Shown piece by piece: positions 16,122-23,387 of a stretch of DNA of 35,475 bases. Made by a program: the position numbers and the translations under genes. Under the pieces are notes generated by a model. The model was not told where the DNA came from. It did no database searches and saw only the letters and a list, made by a program, of their open reading frames with translations. Each line of letters starts with the position of its first letter. Positions within the stretch are counted from its first letter, which is position 1. This stretch comes from an uncultured Granulicatella sp. (lineage in GTDB: Bacteria > Bacillota > Bacilli > Lactobacillales > Aerococcaceae): assembly GCA_934193545.1 (NCBI GenBank), contig CAKPVL010000015.1, positions 1 to 35,475 on the forward strand, written 5' to 3'.

Positions 16122-16556
16122 ATGCATAAAGAAGAATTAAAGGAAGTTGTTGGTCAACTTCGCAAAAAAGGGGTAAGAATTACACCTCAACGTGTTGCGA
16201 TGCTTGAGTTTTTAGCAAGTGTACACACGCATCCAACGGCCGAAGAAATCTTCAAGGCGTTGACAAAAGAAGATCCACAAGTGAGTGTGGCAACTGTTTA
16301 TAATAACTTAAATCTATTTATTAAAGAAGGCGTCGTAAAAGAATTGACGTATGGGGATAGCGCGAGTCGCTATGACTTTGATTTAGGACAACATTATCAC
16401 GCCGTATGCGACGTGTGTGGGAAAGTGGTGGACCTTTATTACCCAGTACTCGAAGACGTTGAAAAAGCTGCAGAACAGCTGACAGGATTTAAAGTAAGAG
16501 GACACCGTATGGAAGTGTACGGAGTGTGCCCAGAGTGTCAAAAGAAACAAAAATAG
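16122..16556 (+). CDS. perR: PerR, peroxide-sensing Fur-family repressor
   Basis: PerR represses peroxide-stress genes and is inactivated by iron-catalysed oxidation of metal-binding histidines. The 144-residue product has the winged-helix motif RITPQR and VSVATVYNNL. Its regulatory-site ligands H37, D85, H91, H93 and D104 fall at the same positions as in Bacillus subtilis PerR. Aspartate at 104, not glutamate, is the feature that separates PerR from Fur. The structural zinc cysteines are C96, C99, C136 and C139. The ribosome site is weak (CAGGTAA). pgdA follows after 25 bases with no terminator between. Confidence 0.93.
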   Translation: MHKEELKEVVGQLRKKGVRITPQRVAMLEFLASVHTHPTAEEIFKALTKEDPQVSVATVYNNLNLFIKEGVVKELTYGDSASRYDFDLGQHYHAVCDVCGKVVDLYYPVLEDVEKAAEQLTGFKVRGHRMEVYGVCPECQKKQK

Positions 16557-16581
16557 TATTCGATTAAGGGGTATAGGAGTT

Positions 16582-18183
16582 ATGGAGAAGGTCATTAAAC
16601 GAAGAGCCAAAAGTGGCAAAGATGAACACTCAAAAAAGGAAAATAAATATACACAAGCTCCAGAAGACTTCGAAGAAACAGAAGTAGTAGAAGAGGAAGC
16701 TTTTGAAGAACTGGAAGAAAAAGAACTCTTTGGTGGGAAAAAGCCTAAGAAGAAAAGACCTAAGAAAAAAATGAATAAAACGATTTTCTGGGTCATTGGG
16801 ATTTTAACATTACTTATTTTGATTTTTGAATTATTAACGATTCACCGTATTATGGCAGATCAGTTCAATGAAGAAGAATTCAAACGTATTATTCAAGTCG
16901 AACAAGAAGATGCGAAGAAATATAACGAGAATTTAACCGTGAAAGATGATACAAAAGGCAATGTGGAAGTGCAGGAGTTAATTCCAACAGATGCTTCTGG
17001 AAATCCGATTGAAGCCATTGCGACTGAAATGGACGCGTTAAAACAAGAAGTTCTTGAAAAATATGCAGGAGCCACTAAGAAGACACTCATCTTCTTCAAA
17101 GCATATCAAACAAAAATCATCTCAAACGTAAACGATATTCATTACTATGTGTCTGTTTATCAACAAAAAGAGAATGGTTTTGAGCAATTAGAGTTTAAAG
17201 AACTCTCACACCAATTAGTATTTGCGGATACATTACAACCATTCGAAATTTCTAAATTATTTAATAATGAACTTGCAGTTTCTAACTTCTTCGTGAAGAA
17301 GGCTTTAGATGAAGGAAAAGCAAATGGTCTATCAGACGAGCAAACGGCTAAAGTGACTGCGCAATTTATGGACGGAAACTGGAAGAAGTTAGATGCTTCA
17401 ATTATCCAAAATGGCGTTCGTGTGAAATATAAAGATGCAAGTGATCAAGATGCAGAATGGACTATTCCATTTACGGAATTATTTGCATTCATGAACGAAA
17501 ACATGATTCCTGAAACAGAAAAAGACAATTACGAAGCTTACCTAGCGACTGTAAAAGAAAAACTAGGGAAGAAGAGAATTGCATTATCATTTGACGATGG
17601 CCCTCGTGCTGAGACAACGCCAAAAGTGTTAGAAATCTTGAAGAAATATAACGCACACGCAACGTTCTATATCGTTGGAAGCCACGTAGAAGGCAATGAA
17701 TCCATCATTAAACAAATTGTTGCAGAAGGTCATGAATTAGGAGACCACAGCTACAGCCATCCGTTATTGACGAAGAAATCAGCTGATGAAGTGTATCAAG
17801 AAGTGCATAAAACTTCTGATTTAATCGCAAAAGCCAGCGGAGGTTTACGACCAATGAGCTTGCGTCCGCCATATGGTGGGTTTGACAAGATGGTATCAGA
17901 ACAAGCTGGTATCGCGATTGTAAACTGGTCAATTGATTCCCTTGACTGGAAATATAGAGATGCAGCAAAAACAATCGAGCATATTAAAGAAACGGCTCAT
18001 AACGGCGGAATCTTATTAATGCACGATATTCATGAAGAATCTGTTGAAGCTCTTCCAGCTGTTATCGAATATTTACAAGCAGAAGGCTACGAATTAGTAA
18101 CGGTCACTGAGTTAATGGCAGATCAACCATTAAAATCAAATTACGTTTACTTTGACCGTGTAGAGAATAAACCAGTGCAGTAA
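16582..18183 (+). CDS. pgdA: Membrane-anchored polysaccharide deacetylase, likely peptidoglycan GlcNAc deacetylase
   Basis: The 533-residue product carries a C-terminal NodB-homology domain (about 330-515) with SFDDGP (base D338, metal D339), HSYSHP (metal H389 and H393), RPPYGG, the DSLDWKYR motif and LLMHDIH. One membrane segment at about 68-88 places this domain outside. A middle region (about 110-320) resembles the linker domain of PgdA-type enzymes. Such enzymes deacetylate wall GlcNAc and give lysozyme resistance. The cytoplasmic N-terminus is unusual: an acidic run (27-48) then a Lys-rich run (52-64). AAGGGG and AGGAG precede ATG 16582 with non-ideal spacing. It follows perR and has no clear terminator before rpsO. 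PgdA is favoured over PdaA/PdaC by the overall layout. Confidence 0.85.
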   Translation: MEKVIKRRAKSGKDEHSKKENKYTQAPEDFEETEVVEEEAFEELEEKELFGGKKPKKKRPKKKMNKTIFWVIGILTLLILIFELLTIHRIMADQFNEEEFKRIIQVEQEDAKKYNENLTVKDDTKGNVEVQELIPTDASGNPIEAIATEMDALKQEVLEKYAGATKKTLIFFKAYQTKIISNVNDIHYYVSVYQQKENGFEQLEFKELSHQLVFADTLQPFEISKLFNNELAVSNFFVKKALDEGKANGLSDEQTAKVTAQFMDGNWKKLDASIIQNGVRVKYKDASDQDAEWTIPFTELFAFMNENMIPETEKDNYEAYLATVKEKLGKKRIALSFDDGPRAETTPKVLEILKKYNAHATFYIVGSHVEGNESIIKQIVAEGHELGDHSYSHPLLTKKSADEVYQEVHKTSDLIAKASGGLRPMSLRPPYGGFDKMVSEQAGIAIVNWSIDSLDWKYRDAAKTIEHIKETAHNGGILLMHDIHEESVEALPAVIEYLQAEGYELVTVTELMADQPLKSNYVYFDRVENKPVQ

Positions 18184-18316
18184 GAACACTTGCAATTTTA
18201 CTCAAAATAAGGTACATTAATTAAGTGCTTAAAGCACAGACCTTTTACAGAGTTTTGCGAATCACCAACGCTTTACTCAGTACAAGGCATAAATTAAAAG
18301 AAAGAGGTGTTTAGAA
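18184..18316 (+). promoter_or_regulatory. rpsO promoter and possible autoregulatory leader
   Basis: TTGCAA (18190-18195) and TACATT (18213-18218), 17 bases apart, may be the rpsO promoter. In the leader, GAG/CTC (18250-18252 with 18276-18278) and GCG/CGC (18257-18259 with 18269-18271) form a hairpin whose 9-base loop holds CACC (18263-18266). This can pair with GGTG (18306-18309) in the ribosome site, giving a pseudoknot. S15 represses its own mRNA through leader structures in several bacteria. The stems here are short, so this is tentative. Confidence 0.35.
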
Positions 18317-18586
18317 ATGGCTATTTCTAAAGAAAAGAAAAACGAAATCATCAAAGAGTATGCGTTACACGAAGGAGACACTGGTTCACCAGAAGTACAA
18401 ATCGCTGTATTAACATACGAAATCAACCACTTAAATGATCACATCCGTGTTCATAAAAAAGACTTCCACTCAAACCGTGGATTAATGAAAAAAGTTGGTC
18501 ACCGTCGTAACTTATTAGCATACTTACGTAACAAAGATGTTCAACGTTACCGTGAACTAATCAACCGTTTAGGATTACGTCGTTAA
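18317..18586 (+). CDS. rpsO: 30S ribosomal protein S15
   Basis: The 89-residue length and sequence are those of S15, an early-binding protein of the small subunit that contacts 16S rRNA helices 20-22 and bridge regions. Typical stretches are GDTGSPEVQ (about 20-28), [11 protein letters not shown], the basic [11 protein letters not shown] segment and the C-terminal [19 protein letters not shown] precedes ATG 18317. It is followed by a strong terminator. In many bacteria rpsO lies next to pnp; here pnp is about 10 kb away and the alpha-glucan island lies between them. Confidence 0.98.
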   Translation: MAISKEKKNEIIKEYALHEGDTGSPEVQIAVLTYEINHLNDHIRVHKKDFHSNRGLMKKVGHRRNLLAYLRNKDVQRYRELINRLGLRR

Positions 18587-18602
18587 TTTTAAGCCAATTG
18601 AG

Positions 18603-18634
18603 AACTCCCAGGCATTCGTGCTTGGGAGTTTTTT
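18603..18634 (+). terminator. Terminator of rpsO
   Basis: AACTCCCAGGC (18603-18613) pairs with GCTTGGGAGTT (18620-18630), with one G-T pair, followed by six T. The next 70 bases to the convergent terminator hold only a weak 6-bp inverted repeat (18665-18684). Confidence 0.9.
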
Positions 18635-18703
18635 GTTGCTGTGAAACTTTATAGCGGTTAAACGATATAGCATATAAACTATATTGCGACAGGAAGAAAC
18701 ATA

Positions 18704-18749
18704 CGAAAAAGGCACAAGATCCAATCGTGGAGTCTTGTGCCTTCTTTTA
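18704..18749. terminator. Terminator downstream of the LacI-family regulator
   Basis: AAGGCACAAGA (18709-18719) pairs with TCTTGTGCCTT (18733-18743). The A run at 18706-18710 gives a T tract for the minus-strand regulator gene; the right side is also T-rich. Confidence 0.82.
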
Positions 18750-18755
18750 TTTGAA

Positions 18756-19739
18756 TTATAGTTCTTTAATCGAGTGTGAAACGATTTGACGGTAACACAT
18801 CATATTCTTGCTATTATTTGATTTAATCACATTGCGTAAGATTTTAAATGCGGAACGTCCTAATTCGAGCGTATGCACGTCTACATAAGCATCGATTTGA
18901 ACAGAAGGGCGTACAGAGTCGAATGTGATAATCGGCATCTGAATATGCTTCTCGTTCAAATAACGCGCAGCTCCTTCTGCAAAGAGGGAGTCGGCTGTCA
19001 CGAGTCCATCAATCGTTCCGGCTTCTAGAAGCTCTTTAATCGTCTCGTAACCACGCTCAATCGTAAATTCATCTACTTGAGCAATGAGTTTCTCGTTAAC
19101 GGTAAGTTCGTATTCTTTTAAGGCTTTGATATAACCCTCGAGACGTTCTCTGGATACGAAAAGTTGGTCACGACCACCGATAAAAGCAATCGATTTGGCC
19201 CCTTTACTAATGATGTATTCAGTAGCATCAAGTCCCGCTTTTTCATTGTTATTATCGACAAATGAAATCAGAGGGGAAAGTGTCTTACCGATAATCACCG
19301 CTGGAAATTCTTGTTCAATCGCAAAGTTCACAAGAGGGTCTTCCAATTCTCCGTATAGGAAGATTAGTCCGTCCACGCGACGTCCTAAAATCGTATCCTT
19401 TAGAATCGCTAAACGCTGATGGTTATCCTGTCCTGTGCATAATTGAATCGAGTACTGATGGTCCGCTGCAATTTGCGCAATCCCTCGAATGACTTCAGGG
19501 AAGAATGAGTTTTGATAAAACGCATCAGAGTCTAATGGAAGAACTACACCAATGACATTCGTTTTTTTACTTGCTAAGCTACGAGCGTTGACGTTCGGGT
19601 GATAGTTTAATGTTTCCATCGCCTGACGCACTTTCTTTTTAGTTGCGTCGCTGATGCTTGATTTATCTTGCAACACGCGCGTCACAGTTGAAGGGGAGAC
19701 CCCTGCGAGTTTAGCAACATCTTTAATCGTGGATGCCAT
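18756..19739 (-). CDS. malR: LacI/GalR family regulator, probably MalR
   Basis: The 327-residue product has the LacI-type N-terminal helix-turn-helix (DVAKLAGVSPSTVTRVL, about 7-23), a hinge helix ending in LASKK (about 55-59), and a periplasmic-binding-protein-like sensor domain. As the only regulator in the alpha-glucan island it probably represses the transporter and the malQ-glgP-gtfA genes, with a maltodextrin as likely inducer. The palindromic sites in 23050-23387 suit it. AAAGGAGG precedes the ATG. There is little room for a promoter after the malG terminator, so it may rely on read-through or on a start inside that gap. Confidence 0.85.
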   Translation of the reverse strand: MASTIKDVAKLAGVSPSTVTRVLQDKSSISDATKKKVRQAMETLNYHPNVNARSLASKKTNVIGVVLPLDSDAFYQNSFFPEVIRGIAQIAADHQYSIQLCTGQDNHQRLAILKDTILGRRVDGLIFLYGELEDPLVNFAIEQEFPAVIIGKTLSPLISFVDNNNEKAGLDATEYIISKGAKSIAFIGGRDQLFVSRERLEGYIKALKEYELTVNEKLIAQVDEFTIERGYETIKELLEAGTIDGLVTADSLFAEGAARYLNEKHIQMPIITFDSVRPSVQIDAYVDVHTLELGRSAFKILRNVIKSNNSKNMMCYRQIVSHSIKEL

Positions 19740-19773
19740 CTGTATTCCTCCTTTCTTGTAATAAATGATTTCT

Positions 19774-19818
19774 AAAAGAAAACACTGGATACGAACTTAC
19801 AAAAATCCATATCCAGTG
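19774..19818 (-). terminator. Terminator between malG-like and malR genes
   Basis: CACTGGATA (19783-19791) pairs with TATCCAGTG (19810-19818). On the minus strand the stem is followed by TTTTCTTTT. It would reduce transcription from the transporter genes into malR. Confidence 0.75.
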
Positions 19819-19829
19819 CCAAAATGGTT

Positions 19830-20705
19830 CTAAGATTTAATCGCTCCGTCAACCATACCTTTCATGATATGTTTTTGTGCGAGAATAAATAGGATAATAA
19901 CTGGTAACATAATGAGTAATGTTGAAGTTAAGATCATATCCCATTGTTTTGTAAATGAACCGGCGAAGTTTGAAACCGCGATTGGTAATGTTTGAATCGC
20001 ATTTCCTTTACCAAGTAATAGAAGTGGTAATAGGAAGTCGTTCCAAATCCAGATACCGTTCAAGATTAAAATTGTAACGTAGATTGGTTTTAGGATTGGA
20101 AGAACTACGTAGAAGAATGTTTGCATTTTGTTACATCCGTCTAATTCAGCAGCTTCTTCGATTTCTAAAGGAACCCCTTTAATGAATCCGTGGAACATGA
20201 ATACTGAAAGTGACATACCGAAACCTGTGTACGCTAGGATAATCCCTGGGTAAGAACGTAATAAGCTGAATCCGAAGATTGGCATTGTAATGGCGTCACT
20301 CATAATTTTGAACCAAGTTACTAAAGGATACATTACAACTTGGAAAGGAATTACCATTGAAGCTACGAAGATGAAGAAGATCACTAATGAAGCTTTAGAA
20401 CGGTAACGAACTAATCCCCATGCAGCAAGAGCAGAGAATAAAGTGATTGTAAATAATGAAATCACAGTAATAATCGTTGATGCTAAGAATGATGAAGGAT
20501 AGTTAATAGATGGGTTTTTCCAAATCGTAACAATGTTTGTCCAAAGTTGTCCGAAACTTGCAGGAAGTGCAAGCGGATCTGCTAGGATGTCAGCAGAACT
20601 CTTTGCAGAGTTGATCACTAAAAGAACGATTGGACTCAAGAAAAGTAAGAATAAGAGAAATCCTAAAATTTCGAGAAGTAAGATTCCGAATTTTTGTTTT
20701 TTCAT
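19830..20705 (-). CDS. ABC sugar transporter permease, MalG type
   Basis: This 291-residue inner component of a carbohydrate-uptake (CUT1) ABC importer has six likely membrane segments. The cytoplasmic EAA loop EIEEAAELDGCNKMQTF followed by LPILKPI, which docks the ATPase, is in the second half. It pairs with the MalF-type permease, whose stop codon shares one base with this start (TAATG), so translation is coupled; AAAGGAG precedes the ATG. Substrate is not fixed by the sequence; neighbours suggest maltodextrins. Confidence 0.9.
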   Translation of the reverse strand: MKKQKFGILLLEILGFLLFLLFLSPIVLLVINSAKSSADILADPLALPASFGQLWTNIVTIWKNPSINYPSSFLASTIITVISLFTITLFSALAAWGLVRYRSKASLVIFFIFVASMVIPFQVVMYPLVTWFKIMSDAITMPIFGFSLLRSYPGIILAYTGFGMSLSVFMFHGFIKGVPLEIEEAAELDGCNKMQTFFYVVLPILKPIYVTILILNGIWIWNDFLLPLLLLGKGNAIQTLPIAVSNFAGSFTKQWDMILTSTLLIMLPVIILFILAQKHIMKGMVDGAIKS

Positions 20706-21631
20706 TATAAGTCAATCTCCTTTCGTTTAGTGATAGATGTTTGAATTAAGCTGATGACTACTAAGATGAAGAATAAGATAACGGCACGAGCTTGACCTTG
20801 AGCCATTAAGTTATCTCCTGAAGCAGTGTTGTAGATGTTCATTGTAATGAACTCAGTACTTTGGATGGCTTTATCATGCCATAGTAGTGAAGGTCCACCA
20901 CCTGTTAATGAGAAGTTCACATCGAAAATCTTGAATGAGTTTGTAATTGTCAAGAAGAGCGATACAGTGAACGCTGGCATTACCATTGGGATGATAATGT
21001 GACGTAGACGTTGCCATGCATTAGCACCGTCAAGTGAAGCAGATTCTACAAGACTTGAAGGTACGTTTTGTAGGGCTGCAAAGTAAATCATCATGATATA
21101 ACCTGCATATTGCCATGTGTTTGTGATAATTAAAGCAGCAACGGCTAATTTCACATCCCCAAGGAATAGGTTATTAATTAAAAAGTCGCTTCCAATCATT
21201 TGACCTAAAGCAGGGAATACTGAGTTATAAATGAATTGCCAAATGTAACCTAGTACAAGACCCCCGATTAAGTTTGGAATGAAGAATCCAGCACGGAAGA
21301 TGTCTTTAAGCTTAATTTTACTTGAAACAAGTAAGGCTAAGCCGAATGATACAACGTTAATCACGATTACGTTAAATAATGCGAAGATTACTGTGATCAT
21401 TAAAGAGTATTGGAAACGTGTGTCCGATAAACTGTCTGTAAAGTTTTTAAGTCCCACAAATTGTAAGTTAGTTTGTGTAACGCTCTTCCAGTCAGTTAGT
21501 GAGTAGTAGAACCCTAAGAAGAAAGGCACGATAATAACAAGTGCAAAGATGATAAATGCAGGTAACACTAAGCGGTAAAAATTGCGTTTTGCACGAGCTT
21601 CTCTGCTTAAAGCTTTCTTATTCTTAGACAT
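20705..21631 (-). CDS. ABC sugar transporter permease, MalF type
   Basis: The 308-residue CUT1 permease has a basic cytoplasmic N-terminus, six likely membrane segments and the EAA loop VESASLDGANAWQRL followed by IIIPMVMP. It lacks the extra N-terminal segments of enteric MalF and resembles the shorter Gram-positive MsmF/MalC types. AAAGGAGGA precedes the ATG. It is separated from the binding-protein gene by 119 bases that contain two hairpins. No ATPase gene is present in the cluster, so a shared MsmK-type ATPase encoded elsewhere is expected. Confidence 0.9.
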   Translation of the reverse strand: MSKNKKALSREARAKRNFYRLVLPAFIIFALVIIVPFFLGFYYSLTDWKSVTQTNLQFVGLKNFTDSLSDTRFQYSLMITVIFALFNVIVINVVSFGLALLVSSKIKLKDIFRAGFFIPNLIGGLVLGYIWQFIYNSVFPALGQMIGSDFLINNLFLGDVKLAVAALIITNTWQYAGYIMMIYFAALQNVPSSLVESASLDGANAWQRLRHIIIPMVMPAFTVSLFLTITNSFKIFDVNFSLTGGGPSLLWHDKAIQSTEFITMNIYNTASGDNLMAQGQARAVILFFILVVISLIQTSITKRKEIDL

Positions 21632-21660
21632 ATAAGAGTTCCTCCTTTATTAAAATTAAG

Positions 21661-21729
21661 CGGTGAGGGTAGTCACCGATTTGGTTCTATTGTAGCACAT
21701 AACCCACAGTCACTGAAAGTGGCTGTGGG
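21661..21729 (-). promoter_or_regulatory. Intercistronic hairpins and possible internal promoter in the transporter operon
   Basis: A hairpin of 11 bp (21703-21713 with 21719-21729, one G-T pair) has no T tract on the minus strand, so it is not a standard terminator. A second hairpin, CGGTGA/TCACCG (21661-21666 with 21673-21678), follows. Between them, the minus strand has TGCTACAAT (21697-21689), an extended -10. These could stabilise the binding-protein mRNA or tune permease expression. Confidence 0.5.
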
Positions 21730-21750
21730 CCCATGCAACAATATTAATGA

Positions 21751-23049
21751 TTATTTTTTAAGTAAGCTAGGCACTTCTTTGATTTGATTGATAATCAATT
21801 CTTGGAATTTAGCTTTGTCGATTTGACCTTGAGCATATTGTCCATAGATTGGTCCTAATTTGTTCATTAAGAAGTTGTCAGGCATGAAGTATGGGTTATC
21901 AAATGAGTAAACAGGTTTCTTCGCGCTAATCCATTCAGCTAAGAAGCGAGATAATGGAGCTGATGGTTTCTCAGTTGTGTTAGAGAATGGAGAAATCATG
22001 TTAGCTTTGTTTACGATGTAGTCTTGACCTTCTTTAGTTTCAACTAAGTCATTGAAGAATTTGTTGATGTATTCTAAAGCTTTAGTATCTTTGTTAACTA
22101 CGTAGTAAGATGGAGCACCGATGAATAATCCGTCAGCGTTTTTATCTTTACCAAGAGTTTGATAAGGAATGAATCCCATTTCGAAGTTAGCGTTTAATTG
22201 TTTTAGGTTAGGGTCTTTCCAGTTACCTTGGTGTAGGAAAGCAGCTTTACCTGAAGCAAACGCTGAGTCCATATCTTCTTGTGTACCAACTGTTAAGAGT
22301 TTTTTCTCTGTGTGATTGAATAATAATTCAACCCAGTTAGCGTAGTTTTCTAAACGAGTTTTGTCCATTTCGCCTTTAACAACTTGTTCAGTTACTGAAC
22401 GGTCGCCGTTTGGAAGACCAGAACTTAAGTAAGCACCGAAGTCGTGGATACCCATGATCCAAGTTTCGCCTTCTTTAGTTGCTGTAGCAACAACAGTAGA
22501 TAAACCTAACTCAGATTTTTTGCTTTCTAATGTGTCCATTGCTTTTTGAACAGCTTCAAATGAAGTTAGAGTAGATGGGTCGATACCAGCTTTAGTTAAG
22601 ATGTCTTTGTTGTAAGCTAATCCGTAACCTTCTACAGATACTGGGAATCCGTATACGTCGTTTCCTTGTTTGAATTCAAATTCAGTTTTGTCAATCCAGT
22701 CACCTTTTAATGGTTGGATGCTGTCTTTCCACATGTCGTAACCAGCTTGACCTTCGATTACGAATACGTCAGGAGCTGTACCAGCTGTGAATTCTGTTTT
22801 TAATTGGTCAGAGATTTTACATGAACCAGAACATGTTTTAATGTTAACAGTTACTCCGTTCTTTTCTCCCCATTCTTTTGCATAAGCTGTTAAAGCTTCT
22901 TGAATTTCACTCTTGTTACTATATAAAGTGAATTCTTTTTTGCTCTCAGAGCTTCCTCCGTTAGAAGATTCTTGTTTTGCTCCACATCCAGCTAATGCTA
23001 AACCAGCTAAACCAAGAGCTAATGATTTTGTAAACCATTTGTTTGCCAT
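21751..23049 (-). CDS. Sugar-binding lipoprotein of an ABC importer
   Basis: The 432-residue protein has a short lipoprotein signal with lipobox LALAGC (lipidated C22), a Ser/Glu-rich tether, and an extracellular solute-binding protein family 1 fold. It captures the sugar outside the cell and hands it to the MalF/MalG-type permeases. The neighbouring malQ and glgP suggest maltodextrins, but gtfA leaves sucrose-containing oligosaccharides possible. C73 and C77 (CSGSC) lie in the mature protein and might form a small disulfide or bind metal. AAGGAGG precedes the ATG. Confidence 0.9.
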   Translation of the reverse strand: MANKWFTKSLALGLAGLALAGCGAKQESSNGGSSESKKEFTLYSNKSEIQEALTAYAKEWGEKNGVTVNIKTCSGSCKISDQLKTEFTAGTAPDVFVIEGQAGYDMWKDSIQPLKGDWIDKTEFEFKQGNDVYGFPVSVEGYGLAYNKDILTKAGIDPSTLTSFEAVQKAMDTLESKKSELGLSTVVATATKEGETWIMGIHDFGAYLSSGLPNGDRSVTEQVVKGEMDKTRLENYANWVELLFNHTEKKLLTVGTQEDMDSAFASGKAAFLHQGNWKDPNLKQLNANFEMGFIPYQTLGKDKNADGLFIGAPSYYVVNKDTKALEYINKFFNDLVETKEGQDYIVNKANMISPFSNTTEKPSAPLSRFLAEWISAKKPVYSFDNPYFMPDNFLMNKLGPIYGQYAQGQIDKAKFQELIINQIKEVPSLLKK

Positions 23050-23084
23050 AATATTTTTCCTCCTTAATTTTCGTTATAGATTAC

Positions 23085-23135
23085 GCAAACGATTTCTTAA
23101 CTGAATTCAGTATACCGCTTTCATGAAACGTTTGC
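23085..23135. promoter_or_regulatory. Two MalR-like operators at the transporter promoter
   Basis: GCAAACGATTTC (23085-23096) and TGAAACGTTTGC (23124-23135) each match the LacI-family palindrome GCAAACGTTTGC at 10 of 12 positions. The second overlaps the spacer and -35 of the minus-strand promoter, and the first lies in the early transcribed region. Both positions suit repression. Confidence 0.5.
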
Positions 23136-23137
23136 AA
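23109..23137 (-). promoter_or_regulatory. Promoter of the sugar transporter operon
   Basis: On the minus strand TTGCAA (23137-23132) and TATACT (23114-23109) are separated by 17 bases. Transcription would begin about 50 bases before the binding-protein ATG. Confidence 0.65.
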
Positions 23138-23279
23138 GTATTTTTATCAAAAAAATTTTTACTTCTTAAAAATGCGGATTTAAAGCGGTTTTCTTAGGTT
23201 ATTAATATTTAATTAGTGCTAAAAACACTATAAAACCGCCGTTATATCCAAATAGAATAAAAAAGTTGAAAAATATTAC

Positions 23280-23308
23280 TTGAGTTATTAAACAAAATAT
23301 TCTAATAT
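23280..23308 (+). promoter_or_regulatory. Putative promoter of malQ-glgP-gtfA
   Basis: TTGAGT (23280-23285) and TAATAT (23303-23308) have 17-base spacing, both 4/6 matches. The two operators at 23313-23338 would cover the start site. The match is modest in an AT-rich region. Confidence 0.4.
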
Positions 23309-23312
23309 TAAG

Positions 23313-23338
23313 GCAAACGGTTGCGCAATGTTTGCGCA
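23313..23338. promoter_or_regulatory. Two overlapping MalR-like operators before malQ
   Basis: GCAAACGGTTGC (23313-23324) matches GCAAACGTTTGC at 11 of 12 positions. It overlaps a perfect 7-bp inverted repeat TGCGCAA-TGT-TTGCGCA (23322-23338). Two overlapping sites may bind alternately or side by side. Confidence 0.55.
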
Positions 23339-23387
23339 TTCAATGACTAGTAGAAATATCTATTATATAGAAAAGAGGGATTTATGA

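Noticed and set aside
18665..18684. ATATAG/CTATAT inverted repeat between rpsO and malR
   Set aside because: Six AT pairs are expected by chance in this composition, and two clear terminators explain the gap.
23123..23137. Catabolite-responsive element (CcpA site) at the transporter promoter
   Set aside because: TGAAACG lacks one base compared with TGNAANCG, so a 12-bp MalR-type operator fits better. CcpA binding is not excluded.
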